Assembly (NCBI RefSeq): GCF_002077135.1
Contig: NZ_LDOS01000001.1
Span: 852,001 to 916,000 of the forward strand
DNA from: Metallibacterium scheffleri
GTDB taxonomy: Bacteria > Pseudomonadota > Gammaproteobacteria > Xanthomonadales > Rhodanobacteraceae
Direction: 5' to 3'
DNA: 64,000 nucleotides
Both the position numbers and the translations under genes were made by a program. The notes under the pieces are model-generated. The model saw only the letters and a list, made by a program, of their open reading frames with translations, was not told the DNA's origin and did no database searches. How positions within the stretch are numbered: the first letter of the stretch is position 1; every line of letters starts with the position of its first letter. Of the stretch, positions 53,600 through 62,879 are shown piece after piece.

Positions 53600-54613
53600 T
53601 CAATGCAGCGCCAGTGCCAGCACCAGCCCCGCCCACAGGGTCATGCCCAGCCAGTTGTTCTGGCGGAATGCGCGCAGGCATTGCGCAGGCACGCGCGCGC
53701 GCATCATCCACAGTTGCCAGCCGAATTGCGCCAGCGCCAGCGCGATGCCGGCGTACCACGGCCACGCCAGCGCCGCGCGCGTGCCGATCATCACCAGGGT
53801 CAGCGCGAAACCCGCGATCAGCACGCCGAGGATGGGCAGGTCGGCGTCGCCGAACAGGATCGCGGTGGAGCGCGCGCCGGCCTTGATGTCGTCATCGCGA
53901 TCGACCATGGCGTACTCGGTGTCGTAGATCGTGCTCCACAGGATATTGGCCAGGAACAGCAGCCAGCCCAGCGCCGGCACCGTGCCCTGCACCGCGGCGA
54001 AAGCCATCGGAATCGCCCAGCCGAAAGCAGCGCCCAGCACCACCTGCGGCAGGCTGGTCCAGCGCTTGGTGAATGGATACAGCACGGCCAGCGCGGCACC
54101 GGCGAAGCTGAGTTCGATGGTCAGTCGGTTGGTCAGCAGTATCAGCAGAAACGCCAGCGCCAGCAGCACGACGAACAGGCGCAGCGCACGCCTGGGCGCG
54201 ATGCGTCCGCAGGCGATCGGGCGACCTGCGGTGCGTGCCACTTGCGGATCGAGCGTGCGGTCGGCGTAGTCGTTGATCGCGCAACCGGCCGCGCGCATCA
54301 GGAACACACCGACGGTGAAGATGATCCAGATGCCCAGCGGCGGCGTGCCCTTGGCCGCCAGCCACAGCGCCCACCACGTTGGCCACAGCAGCAGCAGCGC
54401 GCCGATCGGGCGGTCCATGCGCATCAGCACCAGATAGTCGCGTGCCGGGTCGCGCCAGCGCGCGGGCAGCGCGCGCAACAGCGTGTCGAGTACACGCGTC
54501 GAGCGCGCCGAGGCGTCGGCCGGGCGCGGCGTCGACGTGCCGCCGTTGCGCCGCGTGCGCTGCGCGGCATGCGCGATCACCGGCTGACGGCGCGGGGGAC
54601 GGGATTTGGCCAT
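53600..54613 (-). CDS. ubiA: 4-hydroxybenzoate octaprenyltransferase (ubiquinone synthesis)
   Basis: UbiA prenylates 4-hydroxybenzoate at the membrane. The 337-residue product has about eight membrane helices and both Asp-rich motifs: AINDYADRTLDPQVART and YDTEYAMVDRDDDIKAG. A basic, Pro/Arg-rich N-terminal extension of about 55 residues precedes the conserved MRMDRPIGALLLLWPTWW. Either the start is further in, or the extension is real; an in-frame ATG at residue 65 would be too late. The first ATG at 54613 is used. Confidence 0.93.
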   Translation of the reverse strand: MAKSRPPRRQPVIAHAAQRTRRNGGTSTPRPADASARSTRVLDTLLRALPARWRDPARDYLVLMRMDRPIGALLLLWPTWWALWLAAKGTPPLGIWIIFTVGVFLMRAAGCAINDYADRTLDPQVARTAGRPIACGRIAPRRALRLFVVLLALAFLLILLTNRLTIELSFAGAALAVLYPFTKRWTSLPQVVLGAAFGWAIPMAFAAVQGTVPALGWLLFLANILWSTIYDTEYAMVDRDDDIKAGARSTAILFGDADLPILGVLIAGFALTLVMIGTRAALAWPWYAGIALALAQFGWQLWMMRARVPAQCLRAFRQNNWLGMTLWAGLVLALALH

Positions 54614-54746
54614 GCGCGCAGTTTATAGGTGCTTGCCTGCAATCCGTCGCCTCCATGTGTCGGCGCGGGGATGGCAAAGACGCGGAGATGGCGTCACGGT
54701 TTTGCGCTACCTTGCGCGCCCGATCACCTTGTCTTCGGAGCCTTCG

Positions 54747-55580
54747 ATGCGCCTGCCACCCCAGTTCCGCGTCCTCATGCTCGCCGCGCTGTTGACGGGC
54801 CTGCCGCTGTTCGGCGCGGTGCCCGCGCATGCCGATGACTCCGCCGCCGCACCTGCGTTCAATCCCGCGCCCAACGGCAAGCCGGGCCTGCGTTTTGGCC
54901 ACTACACCTTTGCCCTGCTGTGGGAACCGGGCGCCTGTCTCGCGCATGACGAACTGGCCGGCCCGGATTGCGCCACGCGTGCGCCCGGCGCTGTGCGCAG
55001 CCGGCAGTGGAGCCTGCACGGCCTGTGGGCCAGCACGCCGGTCGAGCTGCAGGCGCGGCACATGCCCGATCCCACCTGGTGGCGCTACGGCTGCTACTGG
55101 TACCGGCCGGACCACGCTATTCCACAACGCTCGTGCAGCAACGCGCCGCTGCACCTGCCGGCGCGCCTGCATGCGCGCTTGTCGGTGGCGATGCCGGCCG
55201 CGGCCACGTGCCTGGATCGTCACGAATACTTCAAGCATGCGCAATGCCTGGGTTTTCAGCCGGCGCCATTCTTCACCCGGGCGTTGCAGCTGCTGGATGC
55301 CGTCAACGCCAATGCCTTCACCGCGTGGATGCGCGCGCAGCGCGGCCGCACGGTCAGCCGCGCCGCATTGCTCCAGGCGTTTCAGCACAGCTTCAAGCTC
55401 ACTTCGAGTGTGGCGCTGGAGCTGCGTTGCGGGCGCCGGCCCGGCGCGCGACGCGAGGACGTGCTGGTGCAGGCGTGGATGACGATCCGCAGCGACCGCC
55501 TCGCGCAATTCCCGGAACCCGCGAGCTTCATGGCCGGGCGCCGCGGCAACTGCCCGGCGCGCATTTTCATCGCGCGCTGA
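54747..55580 (+). CDS. Secreted ribonuclease T2 family enzyme
   Basis: The 277-residue product has a signal peptide (about 1-32, FRVLMLAALLTGLPLFGAVPAHA region) and then the two RNase T2 catalytic blocks: WSLHGLWAS in place of the usual IHGLWP, and DRHEYFKHAQC matching the HEWxKHGTC type. Several cysteines could form the disulfides of the family. It should hydrolyse RNA in the periplasm or outside the cell. GGAG precedes the ATG at 54747. An alkaline phosphatase gene follows after 85 bp, and together they could recover phosphate from RNA. Confidence 0.88.
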   Translation: MRLPPQFRVLMLAALLTGLPLFGAVPAHADDSAAAPAFNPAPNGKPGLRFGHYTFALLWEPGACLAHDELAGPDCATRAPGAVRSRQWSLHGLWASTPVELQARHMPDPTWWRYGCYWYRPDHAIPQRSCSNAPLHLPARLHARLSVAMPAAATCLDRHEYFKHAQCLGFQPAPFFTRALQLLDAVNANAFTAWMRAQRGRTVSRAALLQAFQHSFKLTSSVALELRCGRRPGARREDVLVQAWMTIRSDRLAQFPEPASFMAGRRGNCPARIFIAR

Positions 55581-55598
55581 ACGCGGCCTCGGCGACTT

Positions 55599-55633
55599 CT
55601 GTCATATGGCGGTCGTCCGTTGGCGGGCATACT
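55599..55633 (+). promoter_or_regulatory. PHO box and -10 element upstream of alkaline phosphatase
   Basis: CTGTCAT (55599-55605), ATGG, then CGGTCGT (55610-55616) match the 7-4-7 layout of the PhoB box; the first half is perfect and the second keeps 5 of 7 bases. CATACT at 55628-55633 lies 11 bp after the box, the normal distance for a PhoB-dependent promoter, and the ATG follows 33 bp later. Confidence 0.68.
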
Positions 55634-55649
55634 CTTACGATTCGTAAGA
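55633..55649. repeat. Inverted repeat at the expected start of alkaline phosphatase transcription
   Basis: TCTTACG and CGTAAGA form a 7-bp perfect palindrome around ATT. It overlaps the likely transcription start and lies 17 bp before the ATG, so it may be the operator of a TetR-type or other dimeric repressor. Confidence 0.5.
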
Positions 55650-55665
55650 ATTCACGGATGACCCC

Positions 55666-57372
55666 ATGCAATTGTCGACGCGTCTGCGCCTTGCTCTGGC
55701 TATCGGTCTCGGCCTGCTGGCAGTGGGCGGTGTGCTGCTGTATTCGACCGTGGCAAACGCCGCGCCGCCCGCGCGCAGCGCACGTGTGGAAACCCCGCAA
55801 GGCTGGTTCGCGGCGGGCGCACAGGCTGCGCGGCAGGCCATACGCGAGGCCGGCGGTGCGCAGCGCGCGCGCAACGTCATCGTGTTTCTGGGCGATGGCA
55901 TGGGCTTTACCACCGTGGCCGCCGCGCATATCTATGCCGGGCAGAAACTGGGCGTGGATGGCGAGAGCCATCGACTGAGTTTCGAGCAGTTTCCTTACAC
56001 CGCGCTCAGCCGCACCTACGAAACCAACCAGCAGACGCCTGATTCGGCTGGCACCATGACCGCGATCATGACCGGAGTGAAGACCCGGGCCGGCTTCATC
56101 GGCATCGACCAGCGTGCACGTCGCGGCGACTGCGCCAGCGCGCAGGGTGCGGCGCTGGTCACGGCGCTGCATCTCGCCGGCCGCGCCGGCATGGCCACCG
56201 GCGTGGTCACCACCACGCGCATCACCCACGCCACGCCGGCGGCAACCTATGGCCATAACCCCGAGCGCAACTGGGAAGTGGATGCCGACCTGCCGCCCGC
56301 GGCGCGCGCCGCCGGCTGTACCGATTTCGCCGCGCAACTCATCGTCAACGCGCGCGCCGGCCTGCTCGATGTGGCGCTGGGTGGCGGGCGTACCGAATTC
56401 ATGCCCGCCGGCCAGCCGGACCCGCAGCGCGCGGGCATGGTCGGCCAGCGTCTGGACGGCCGCAACCTGATCGCGGAATGGCTGGCGCTGCCGCACAGCC
56501 GCTATGTATGGAATGCCAGCGAACTGGCCGCCGTTGATCCGCGCCGCACGCGGCGGCTGCTGGGCCTGTTCAATCCCTCGCATCTCGAATACGACCACGA
56601 CCGCCGGCAGATGCAGCTGGACGAACCCACGCTGGCGCAGATGACCGGCAAGGCCATCGCGATTCTGCAGCGCGAGCGCAAGGGCTACTTCCTGATGGTC
56701 GAAGGCGGGCGCATCGATCACGCCCTGCACGCCGGCAACGCCTTTCGCGCGCTGGACGAAACCCGCGCCTTCGCCGAGGCGGTGGCCGAGGCCGTGCGCT
56801 TGAGCGCCGGCAGCGACACTTTGATCGTGGTCACCGCCGATCACAGCCACACGCTGACCTTCGCCGGTTACCCCAGACGCGGCAATGACATCCTCGGCGT
56901 GGTGGTCGGCGCCACCGACAGCAACGACGTGCCGCAGAACCCAGGCCCGGCGCTGGATGCGCTGGGCCAGCCCTACACCACACTGGGTTTCGCCAATGGC
57001 CCCGGTTACAGCGGCGCCAGCGATCGCCAGCCCGAGGGCGCCAAGCGATTCCCGCATTTCTTCGGCGCGGCGCGGGACATCGAGCACGGGCGTCCGCAGC
57101 TTGGCGCGGCGCAAACCCGCGATCCCGATTATCTGCAGGAAGCCAGCGTGCCGCTGAAGAATGAAACCCACGGCGGCGAGGATGTCGGCATCTGGGCGCG
57201 CGGCCCCGGCGCGCGCGCCTTCCACGGCGAGTTCGAGCAGAACGCCATCTTCCATCTGATCGCGCAGCAGACGCCGCGACTCAAAGCCGAACTGTGCCGG
57301 CTCGGCGCCTGCGACGCGCAAGGCGTGCCTGATCGTGTGCCGCGCATGGCGCCAGCCGGATCGGTGCCTTGA
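55666..57372 (+). CDS. Alkaline phosphatase, secreted
   Basis: The 568-residue product has a signal peptide with a membrane-like core (ALAIGLGLLAVGGVLLY) and then the alkaline phosphatase superfamily core. It has the metal-site VFLGDGMGFTTV, the phosphoserine nucleophile TPDSAGTMTA (Ser127), EGGRIDHALHAGN, VVTADHSHTLTF and the His in NETHGGEDVGIW. This is close to bacterial PhoA-type enzymes of the larger kind. It releases phosphate from phosphomonoesters outside the cytoplasm. A PHO-box promoter lies in front. The next gene is a TonB-dependent receptor 330 bp away. Confidence 0.93.
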   Translation: MQLSTRLRLALAIGLGLLAVGGVLLYSTVANAAPPARSARVETPQGWFAAGAQAARQAIREAGGAQRARNVIVFLGDGMGFTTVAAAHIYAGQKLGVDGESHRLSFEQFPYTALSRTYETNQQTPDSAGTMTAIMTGVKTRAGFIGIDQRARRGDCASAQGAALVTALHLAGRAGMATGVVTTTRITHATPAATYGHNPERNWEVDADLPPAARAAGCTDFAAQLIVNARAGLLDVALGGGRTEFMPAGQPDPQRAGMVGQRLDGRNLIAEWLALPHSRYVWNASELAAVDPRRTRRLLGLFNPSHLEYDHDRRQMQLDEPTLAQMTGKAIAILQRERKGYFLMVEGGRIDHALHAGNAFRALDETRAFAEAVAEAVRLSAGSDTLIVVTADHSHTLTFAGYPRRGNDILGVVVGATDSNDVPQNPGPALDALGQPYTTLGFANGPGYSGASDRQPEGAKRFPHFFGAARDIEHGRPQLGAAQTRDPDYLQEASVPLKNETHGGEDVGIWARGPGARAFHGEFEQNAIFHLIAQQTPRLKAELCRLGACDAQGVPDRVPRMAPAGSVP

Positions 57373-57702
57373 GCGCATGACTCGATGTCGTCATCCCCGC
57401 GGATGCGGGGATCCAGTCAGGCCGCAGGCCGGCACGGCGCCTTGAGCGCAGCGGCCCAAGAGCAGTTCGCACACGGGTCCGGGGCAGCCCGCGCTGAATA
57501 TTGCGACTTAACGTCGGCCCGCATACTGTTTCAATACAGCTGCCGGCTCCCTGGTTCGCCAGCGTGAAACGCGCGTTAGCCTTGTGTGATCGCGGGATTC
57601 AGCGCAGGCAGCGCGGCCCATGTTTCCGAATCCCCGCGTGGCAGGCGCGTCACCACAGGTGCGTGCCGCTTTCTATTGTCACTGCACACTACGGGGTACC
57701 CC
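57373..57702. other. Intergenic region with a REP-like palindrome, before the TonB receptor
   Basis: No gene is seen. The region carries the palindrome described separately (57393-57412). Near 57530 there is an inverted repeat, CTGTTTCAATACAG, that could be an operator for the receptor. Promoter elements could not be assigned with confidence. Confidence 0.45.
57393..57412. repeat. REP-like palindrome with GTCATCCCCG core
   Basis: ATCCCCGC (57393-57400), loop GGAT, GCGGGGAT (57405-57412) is a perfect 8-bp stem preceded by GTC and followed by CCAG. Related units occur at 62940-63235. It may act as a terminator-like or transcript-stabilising element after the phosphatase gene. Confidence 0.75.
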
Positions 57703-60528
57703 ATGAAACCGCAGCTCACACACAACAAGCTTTCGCTTTTCATCGGGCTGGCGCTGGCGCTCTCGTCCGGCGCGGCGCTCGCGCAAACCACCAGCAATAC
57801 GACCAGCCCGGCCCCACCGAAAAAAGTCGAACGCCTGAAGACCATCATGGTCACCGGCTCGCTGATTCCGCAGATCGACGTGGAGACGCCGGCGCCGGTG
57901 CAGATAATCACCGCCCAGCAGATCCGGCGCAGCGGTTTCACCTCGGTGTCGCAAGTCGTGCGCTCGATCAGCGCTGACAACAGCGGCACGATCCCGAACG
58001 CGTTCACGCTCGGCTTCGCCGCGGGCGCATCAGGTGTGGCCCTGCGCGGCCTCAAAGCCGACTCGACCCTGGTGCTGATCGACGGCCAGCGCACCGCGCC
58101 CTACGCGCTTGATGACGACGGACGGCGCTCGTTCACCGATCTCAACTCGATTCCGCTGAACGCAGTCGAGCGCATCGAGGTGCTGAAGGATAGCGCCTCG
58201 TCGATCTATGGTTCGTCCGCGATCGGTGGTGTCGTCAACATCATCATGTACCACACCTATCATGGTGTGGAAGCCAGCGGTGAGATGGGCACTTCGCAGC
58301 AGGGAGGCGGCACCATGACCCGCGCCAACTTCATGGCTGGCGCCGGTAGCCTGGAGCGCAATGGCCACAACGAGTACATCGACATCGAGTATCAGAAGAT
58401 TAATCCGGTTTTTCTGAGCCAGCGCGGCTTCCCGTTCAACACCAACAATTTGTCCTCGCTCGGCGGTAACAATGGCATTGGCGGCCAAGCGCCGGGCTCG
58501 GGATCGATTTATGGCGCAGTAGCACCGGCCACACTCGGTGTGCCAGGCGATTTGCTAACCGGCCAACTGATCCCCGGCGGTCTGTACCAACCGCTGCGGC
58601 CTTGCGGTCCGGGTTCCACGGCCACCACGACCGCTGGTACAGGCAGCTATTGCACGCAGAACTTCCAAGGCCAATATAACGAGGCGGCACCGAAGATTAC
58701 CCGTTACGCCGTTGACGGCCGCGTCACCTTCAAGATCAACGACAACACTACTGGCTACATCAATGCCAGTTTGGTTCAGGTTCAAACAGTAGATCAGTCG
58801 GCACCAGCGCAAATCCAGAATACATCCCCAGTCACTACCACCAGCATCGCACTGCCGCCGGTGCTGACCAATGGTCAGCTTAATCCCAACGATCCGTTCG
58901 CGGCGCAGGGCCAGTACGCGCTGATAAACTACGCCTTCGGCGATCTGCCGGGCTTCGGCAGCTTCAACTACGTCAATCACAATATGCGCTTGGTCGGTGA
59001 TTTGCATGGCTATTACGGGGCGTGGCGATGGAACACGGCCGCCGTACTCAACCACACTTCGTTGACCGAGAATTTCTATGGCTTCTTGAATATTGCGCAA
59101 TTGGAAAGCGATGTTCAGACCGGCGCTTACAACTTTGTCAACCCGGCATCCAATTCTCCAGCAACGCTGGCTGCTTTGTCGCCAACGCTGGCAAGTACGG
59201 CCACCACGGATTTGGCTGAATTCTCGATTTCGGCGTCGCGGCACCTGTGGCGCATGCCGGGCGGGCGCAGCTCGATAGGCTTGGGTGCAAGTGTGCGCCA
59301 TGACGCTCAGTATGAGCCGGCCCTCAATCCAGGTAATCAGGCATTGGGCTTGGGCAACACGATCGCGATTGGTTCGCATAATGTTGGGGCGGTGGACGGC
59401 GAGTTCCAGATGCCTTTGCTGCATTCTCTGACTGCCAACGTTTCGGCGCGCTTTGATGATTACTCCGACTACGGTAGCAATTTCTCGCCGGCAGCCGGCT
59501 TCAAATGGCAACCATTCAAACAAATCGCCTTCCGTGGCACCTTCTCCAAGGGCTTTCGCGCGCCCAGCTTTGCCGAGTCGGTCACGAACAATGCAAACGT
59601 CGGATATATTACAGTGCCTCCACTGCCGGCGTCCATGATCGCAGCACACCACGGCGACATATACGTGCAGCCGTATTCCCTCGCTATCGAATCTATTGCC
59701 AATCCCAATATCAAACCCACGACGTCCACCAGCTGGACGCTGGGTACGATCTTGCAGCCGCTGCCCAACCTCAGTGCTACGATCGATTACTACCAGATCA
59801 AAGAGCGGAACGTCATTGCCGGTCCTAATGCAGGCATCCCAATAAACGCGTACTTCAGTGGCCAGCCTGTACCGCCAGGTTACTCCATTGTTTATGACAA
59901 CCCGGACCCGTTGTACCCAAACGCGCCGTTGCGACCCATCGCGGTGGCTGGCCAATATTACAACGCGTACGCAGTGCTGACCAAAGGCGTGGATGTTAAC
60001 CTGCACGCGCATTTCAACTTGCCTTACGGGCTGCGTTGGATCAGTGATTTCAATGCGACGGATATTCTGACTTGGAAGGAAAATCGCGGCCAAGGCTACC
60101 TGCAATTCGTGGGCACGCAAGGTCCCTACAACCTGTCCTCGGGTGCGGGCACTCCGAAATGGCGTGCCTCGTGGTCCAACACGCTCACCAATGGACGTTG
60201 GTCGGCGACGGCTTCGATCTACTACGTCAGCCATCTGTACATGACCACACCTGATACGAACGGCGGAAACTATGCGTGTGACTCCACAACCCTCACGGGT
60301 GCCAACCTGCCCGCAAGTTGCACCGTGCCGTCATTTACCTACATCAACCTCAACGGAAGCTACCACCTGACGCATAACATTGATCTGTTTGGCGGCATCG
60401 AAAACGTGATGAATCGCGGCCCAGGCTTCGACCCTCTCGACTACGCCGCGCTCAACTACAATCCGACCTACCAGCAGGAAGGCATTATCGGGCGTTACTT
60501 CCAGATGGGCGTGCACATCAGAATCTGA
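57703..60528 (+). CDS. TonB-dependent outer-membrane receptor
   Basis: The 941-residue product has a signal peptide (about 1-28, ending SSGAALAQ), a TonB-box-like IMVTGSLIP region and a plug domain with QIITAQQIRRSGFTSVSQVV. LIDGQRTAPYALDDDGRRSF and VERIEVLKDSASSIYGSSAI follow, then a long beta barrel rich in aromatic and Asn/Gly residues. It belongs to the oar-less, large xanthomonad-type receptors. It imports a ligand across the outer membrane with TonB-ExbBD energy; the ligand cannot be inferred. The start at 57703 begins the signal peptide. The codon usage looks less GC-rich than its neighbours, which may mean relaxed or foreign origin. A terminator follows. Confidence 0.92.
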   Translation: MKPQLTHNKLSLFIGLALALSSGAALAQTTSNTTSPAPPKKVERLKTIMVTGSLIPQIDVETPAPVQIITAQQIRRSGFTSVSQVVRSISADNSGTIPNAFTLGFAAGASGVALRGLKADSTLVLIDGQRTAPYALDDDGRRSFTDLNSIPLNAVERIEVLKDSASSIYGSSAIGGVVNIIMYHTYHGVEASGEMGTSQQGGGTMTRANFMAGAGSLERNGHNEYIDIEYQKINPVFLSQRGFPFNTNNLSSLGGNNGIGGQAPGSGSIYGAVAPATLGVPGDLLTGQLIPGGLYQPLRPCGPGSTATTTAGTGSYCTQNFQGQYNEAAPKITRYAVDGRVTFKINDNTTGYINASLVQVQTVDQSAPAQIQNTSPVTTTSIALPPVLTNGQLNPNDPFAAQGQYALINYAFGDLPGFGSFNYVNHNMRLVGDLHGYYGAWRWNTAAVLNHTSLTENFYGFLNIAQLESDVQTGAYNFVNPASNSPATLAALSPTLASTATTDLAEFSISASRHLWRMPGGRSSIGLGASVRHDAQYEPALNPGNQALGLGNTIAIGSHNVGAVDGEFQMPLLHSLTANVSARFDDYSDYGSNFSPAAGFKWQPFKQIAFRGTFSKGFRAPSFAESVTNNANVGYITVPPLPASMIAAHHGDIYVQPYSLAIESIANPNIKPTTSTSWTLGTILQPLPNLSATIDYYQIKERNVIAGPNAGIPINAYFSGQPVPPGYSIVYDNPDPLYPNAPLRPIAVAGQYYNAYAVLTKGVDVNLHAHFNLPYGLRWISDFNATDILTWKENRGQGYLQFVGTQGPYNLSSGAGTPKWRASWSNTLTNGRWSATASIYYVSHLYMTTPDTNGGNYACDSTTLTGANLPASCTVPSFTYINLNGSYHLTHNIDLFGGIENVMNRGPGFDPLDYAALNYNPTYQQEGIIGRYFQMGVHIRI

Positions 60529-60579
60529 TCCAACCGCGGCCAAGCCGCGACCTGATCGAACCAAGGTGGTGTCACTTCA

Positions 60580-60606
60580 GCGCCGGCGCACAGCCGGCGC
60601 TTTTTT
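60580..60606 (+). terminator. Intrinsic terminator of the TonB receptor gene
   Basis: GCGCCGGC (60580-60587), loop GCACA, GCCGGCGC (60593-60600) is an 8-bp perfect GC stem followed by TTTTTT. Confidence 0.93.
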
Positions 60607-60762
60607 CCCAACGAATGGACTTGAGTCGATGCTTGCCGCGTGCCCACGGTACCGCCTGGCACGCTCGATCAGATTACTCAGCGCGTGAGCTTGCCCGCCG
60701 ATCGGGTTGAACGCATGCGCGGCGCGCGCCAAGCTCAAGGATCGTCCACGCAGGAATCAATC

Positions 60763-61440
60763 ATGCGGGTGTGTGTGTATTGCGCTTCCAGCGACGCGGC
60801 CTCGGCAAGTTTTCGCGTGGCGGCGCAGCGTCTGGGTGAATTGCTCGCCGAGGGTGGCTGCACGGTGGTGTATGGCGGCGGTTCGTCCGGCTCGATGGGT
60901 GCCCTGGCGACGGGCGCGCTCAGTCGCGGCGGCGAGGTCGTCGGCGTGCTGCCGCGCTTCATGGCCGATCTGGAATGGGGCTGGCCGGGCAAGGCGCACG
61001 CCGCGCCGCTGGACGCGCAGGGTCTGCGCATGGAGCAGGGCAGCGCCGGCTGGCGCGCGGGTCCGGGCACGCCGGCAGGCGGCAATGGCACCTTCAACAT
61101 GCAGTACGTCGAGGACATGCGCGAGCGCAAGCACCGTCTGTTGTCCGAGTCCGATGCCGTGGTCGCGCTGCCCGGCGGCTGCGGCACGCTGGAGGAATTG
61201 TTCGAGGCGATCACGCTCAAGCGCCTTGGGCTGTACTTCAAACCCATCGTGCTGCTGGATACCGATGGCCTGTTCGCGCCGCTGACCGCGTATCTCGAGC
61301 GGCTCATCGATGCGCGCTTCATGAACCCCGAGCACGCGGCGATGTGGCAGCGTGTGCCGACGCCCGCAGACGTGCTGCCGGCGATCCGCGCCACGCCCGA
61401 CTGGCGCAGCGACGCGCGCGCCTACGCCGTGCCGCGCTGA
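60763..61440 (+). CDS. LOG-family (TIGR00730) nucleotide phosphoribohydrolase
   Basis: The 225-residue Rossmann-fold protein begins [14 protein letters not shown] and has [19 protein letters not shown] and the signature [20 protein letters not shown] enzymes cleave nucleoside 5'-monophosphates, including cytokinin precursors, to free base and ribose phosphate. Between VGVLPRFM and EDMRERK there are about 26 residues more than in typical LOG proteins, with a Gly/Pro-rich run ([14 protein letters not shown]). The start at 60763 has AGGA 7 bp upstream; the open frame continues 41 codons further upstream without conservation. Confidence 0.85.
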   Translation: MRVCVYCASSDAASASFRVAAQRLGELLAEGGCTVVYGGGSSGSMGALATGALSRGGEVVGVLPRFMADLEWGWPGKAHAAPLDAQGLRMEQGSAGWRAGPGTPAGGNGTFNMQYVEDMRERKHRLLSESDAVVALPGGCGTLEELFEAITLKRLGLYFKPIVLLDTDGLFAPLTAYLERLIDARFMNPEHAAMWQRVPTPADVLPAIRATPDWRSDARAYAVPR

Positions 61441-61511
61441 AAGCTTGCGAAACGCTTGCAAAGCGACGCTGGCGCCCCATATCTCCATGCCCGACTGTTC
61501 GAGGCCGCAGC

Positions 61512-62879
61512 ATGTCCATCCCCAGCATCGCGCCCGACACGCCCATCACCGATCCGCGCATGCTCGTGGACTACATCGCCAGCGGCGAGAAGCCCGGCGA
61601 CGACTGGCGCATCGGCACCGAGCACGAGAAGTTCGGGTTCTATATCGATGGCCTCAGGCCGCCGCCGTATGCTGGCGAGCGCGGCATCCGCGCGCTGCTC
61701 GAAGGCATCGCCGCGCGCCACCGCTGGGACATCGTGCGCGAGGGCGATCTGCCGGTGGCCCTGCTGCGCGACGCTGCGTCGATCACGCTGGAACCTGCGG
61801 GACAACTCGAACTCTCCGGCGCGCCGCTGCGCGACATCCACGAGACCTGCTGCGAGGTCAACGAGCACCTGGAGGAAGTGCGCGGCATCGCCGAACCCAT
61901 GGGCATGGGTTTTCTCGGCATGGGCTTCCAGCCCAAGTGGCGCCGCGACGAAATGCCGTGGATGCCCAAGGGCCGCTACGCGATCATGCGCCGCTACATG
62001 CCGCTGAAGGGCAACCTGGGCCTGGACATGATGACCCGCACCTGCACCGTGCAGGTGAACCTGGATTTCGCCTCCGAGGCGGACATGGTGAAGAAGTTCC
62101 GCGTGGCACTGGCGCTGCAACCCATCGCCACCGCGCTGTTCGCCGACTCGCCGTTCACCGAGGGCAAGCCCAACGGTTTCCAGTCGTTCCGCTCGCAGGT
62201 GTGGACCGACACCGACCCCGATCGCACCGGCATGCTCGACTTCGTGTTCGCCGACGGTTTCGGCTACGAGCGCTATGTCGATTACCTGCTCGATGTGCCG
62301 ATGTATTTCAGTTACCGCGACGGGCGCTACATCGATCTGGCCGGGCAGAGCTTCCGTGATTTCCTCGCCGGCAAGCTGCCCGATCTGCCCGGCGCGTTGC
62401 CGACCTTGCGCGATTTCGCCGATCACCTGACCACGGCCTTCCCCGAGGTGCGGCTGAAGAAATATCTGGAGATGCGCGGCGCCGACGGCGGCCCGTGGAA
62501 TCGCCTGTGCGCGCTGCCGGCGTTCTGGGTGGGGCTGCTGTACGACGGCACGGCGCTGGATGCGGCCTGGGATCTGGTCAAGGATTTCAGCCTGGCCGAG
62601 CGCCACGCACTGCGCGATGGCGTGCCGCGGCAGGCGCTGAAACTGGCGTTCCGCAAGGCCAGCGTGCGCGAACTGGCGTTGCAGGCATTGCAAATCGCGC
62701 GGGCCGGCCTGCAGCGGCGCGCGCGCCGCAACGGCAAAGGCGCCGACGAAGCGCACTTCATCGAACCGCTGATCGAATTCGCGCTGGCCAACCAGACCCC
62801 GGCCGAGCGCAAGCTGGAACTGTTCCACGGCGCCTGGGGCGGCAGCGTGGACCCGGTGTTCCGCGAGTTTGCCTACTGA
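61512..62879 (+). CDS. gshA: Glutamate-cysteine ligase (plant/proteobacterial type)
   Basis: The enzyme makes gamma-glutamylcysteine, the first step of glutathione synthesis. The 455-residue product is the EgtA/plant-like class. It shows [70 protein letters not shown] (part quoted) and [17 protein letters not shown]. The ATG at 61512 begins the conserved sequence. It is cytosolic. The gene stands alone, 71 bp after the LOG gene. The glutathione product links it loosely to the GST at 2 kb. Confidence 0.93.
   Translation: MSIPSIAPDTPITDPRMLVDYIASGEKPGDDWRIGTEHEKFGFYIDGLRPPPYAGERGIRALLEGIAARHRWDIVREGDLPVALLRDAASITLEPAGQLELSGAPLRDIHETCCEVNEHLEEVRGIAEPMGMGFLGMGFQPKWRRDEMPWMPKGRYAIMRRYMPLKGNLGLDMMTRTCTVQVNLDFASEADMVKKFRVALALQPIATALFADSPFTEGKPNGFQSFRSQVWTDTDPDRTGMLDFVFADGFGYERYVDYLLDVPMYFSYRDGRYIDLAGQSFRDFLAGKLPDLPGALPTLRDFADHLTTAFPEVRLKKYLEMRGADGGPWNRLCALPAFWVGLLYDGTALDAAWDLVKDFSLAERHALRDGVPRQALKLAFRKASVRELALQALQIARAGLQRRARRNGKGADEAHFIEPLIEFALANQTPAERKLELFHGAWGGSVDPVFREFAY

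Noticed and set aside
57500-57702. A PHO box in front of the TonB receptor
   Set aside because: Only a weak TTGTCAC half-site was found and the second half is not recognisable.
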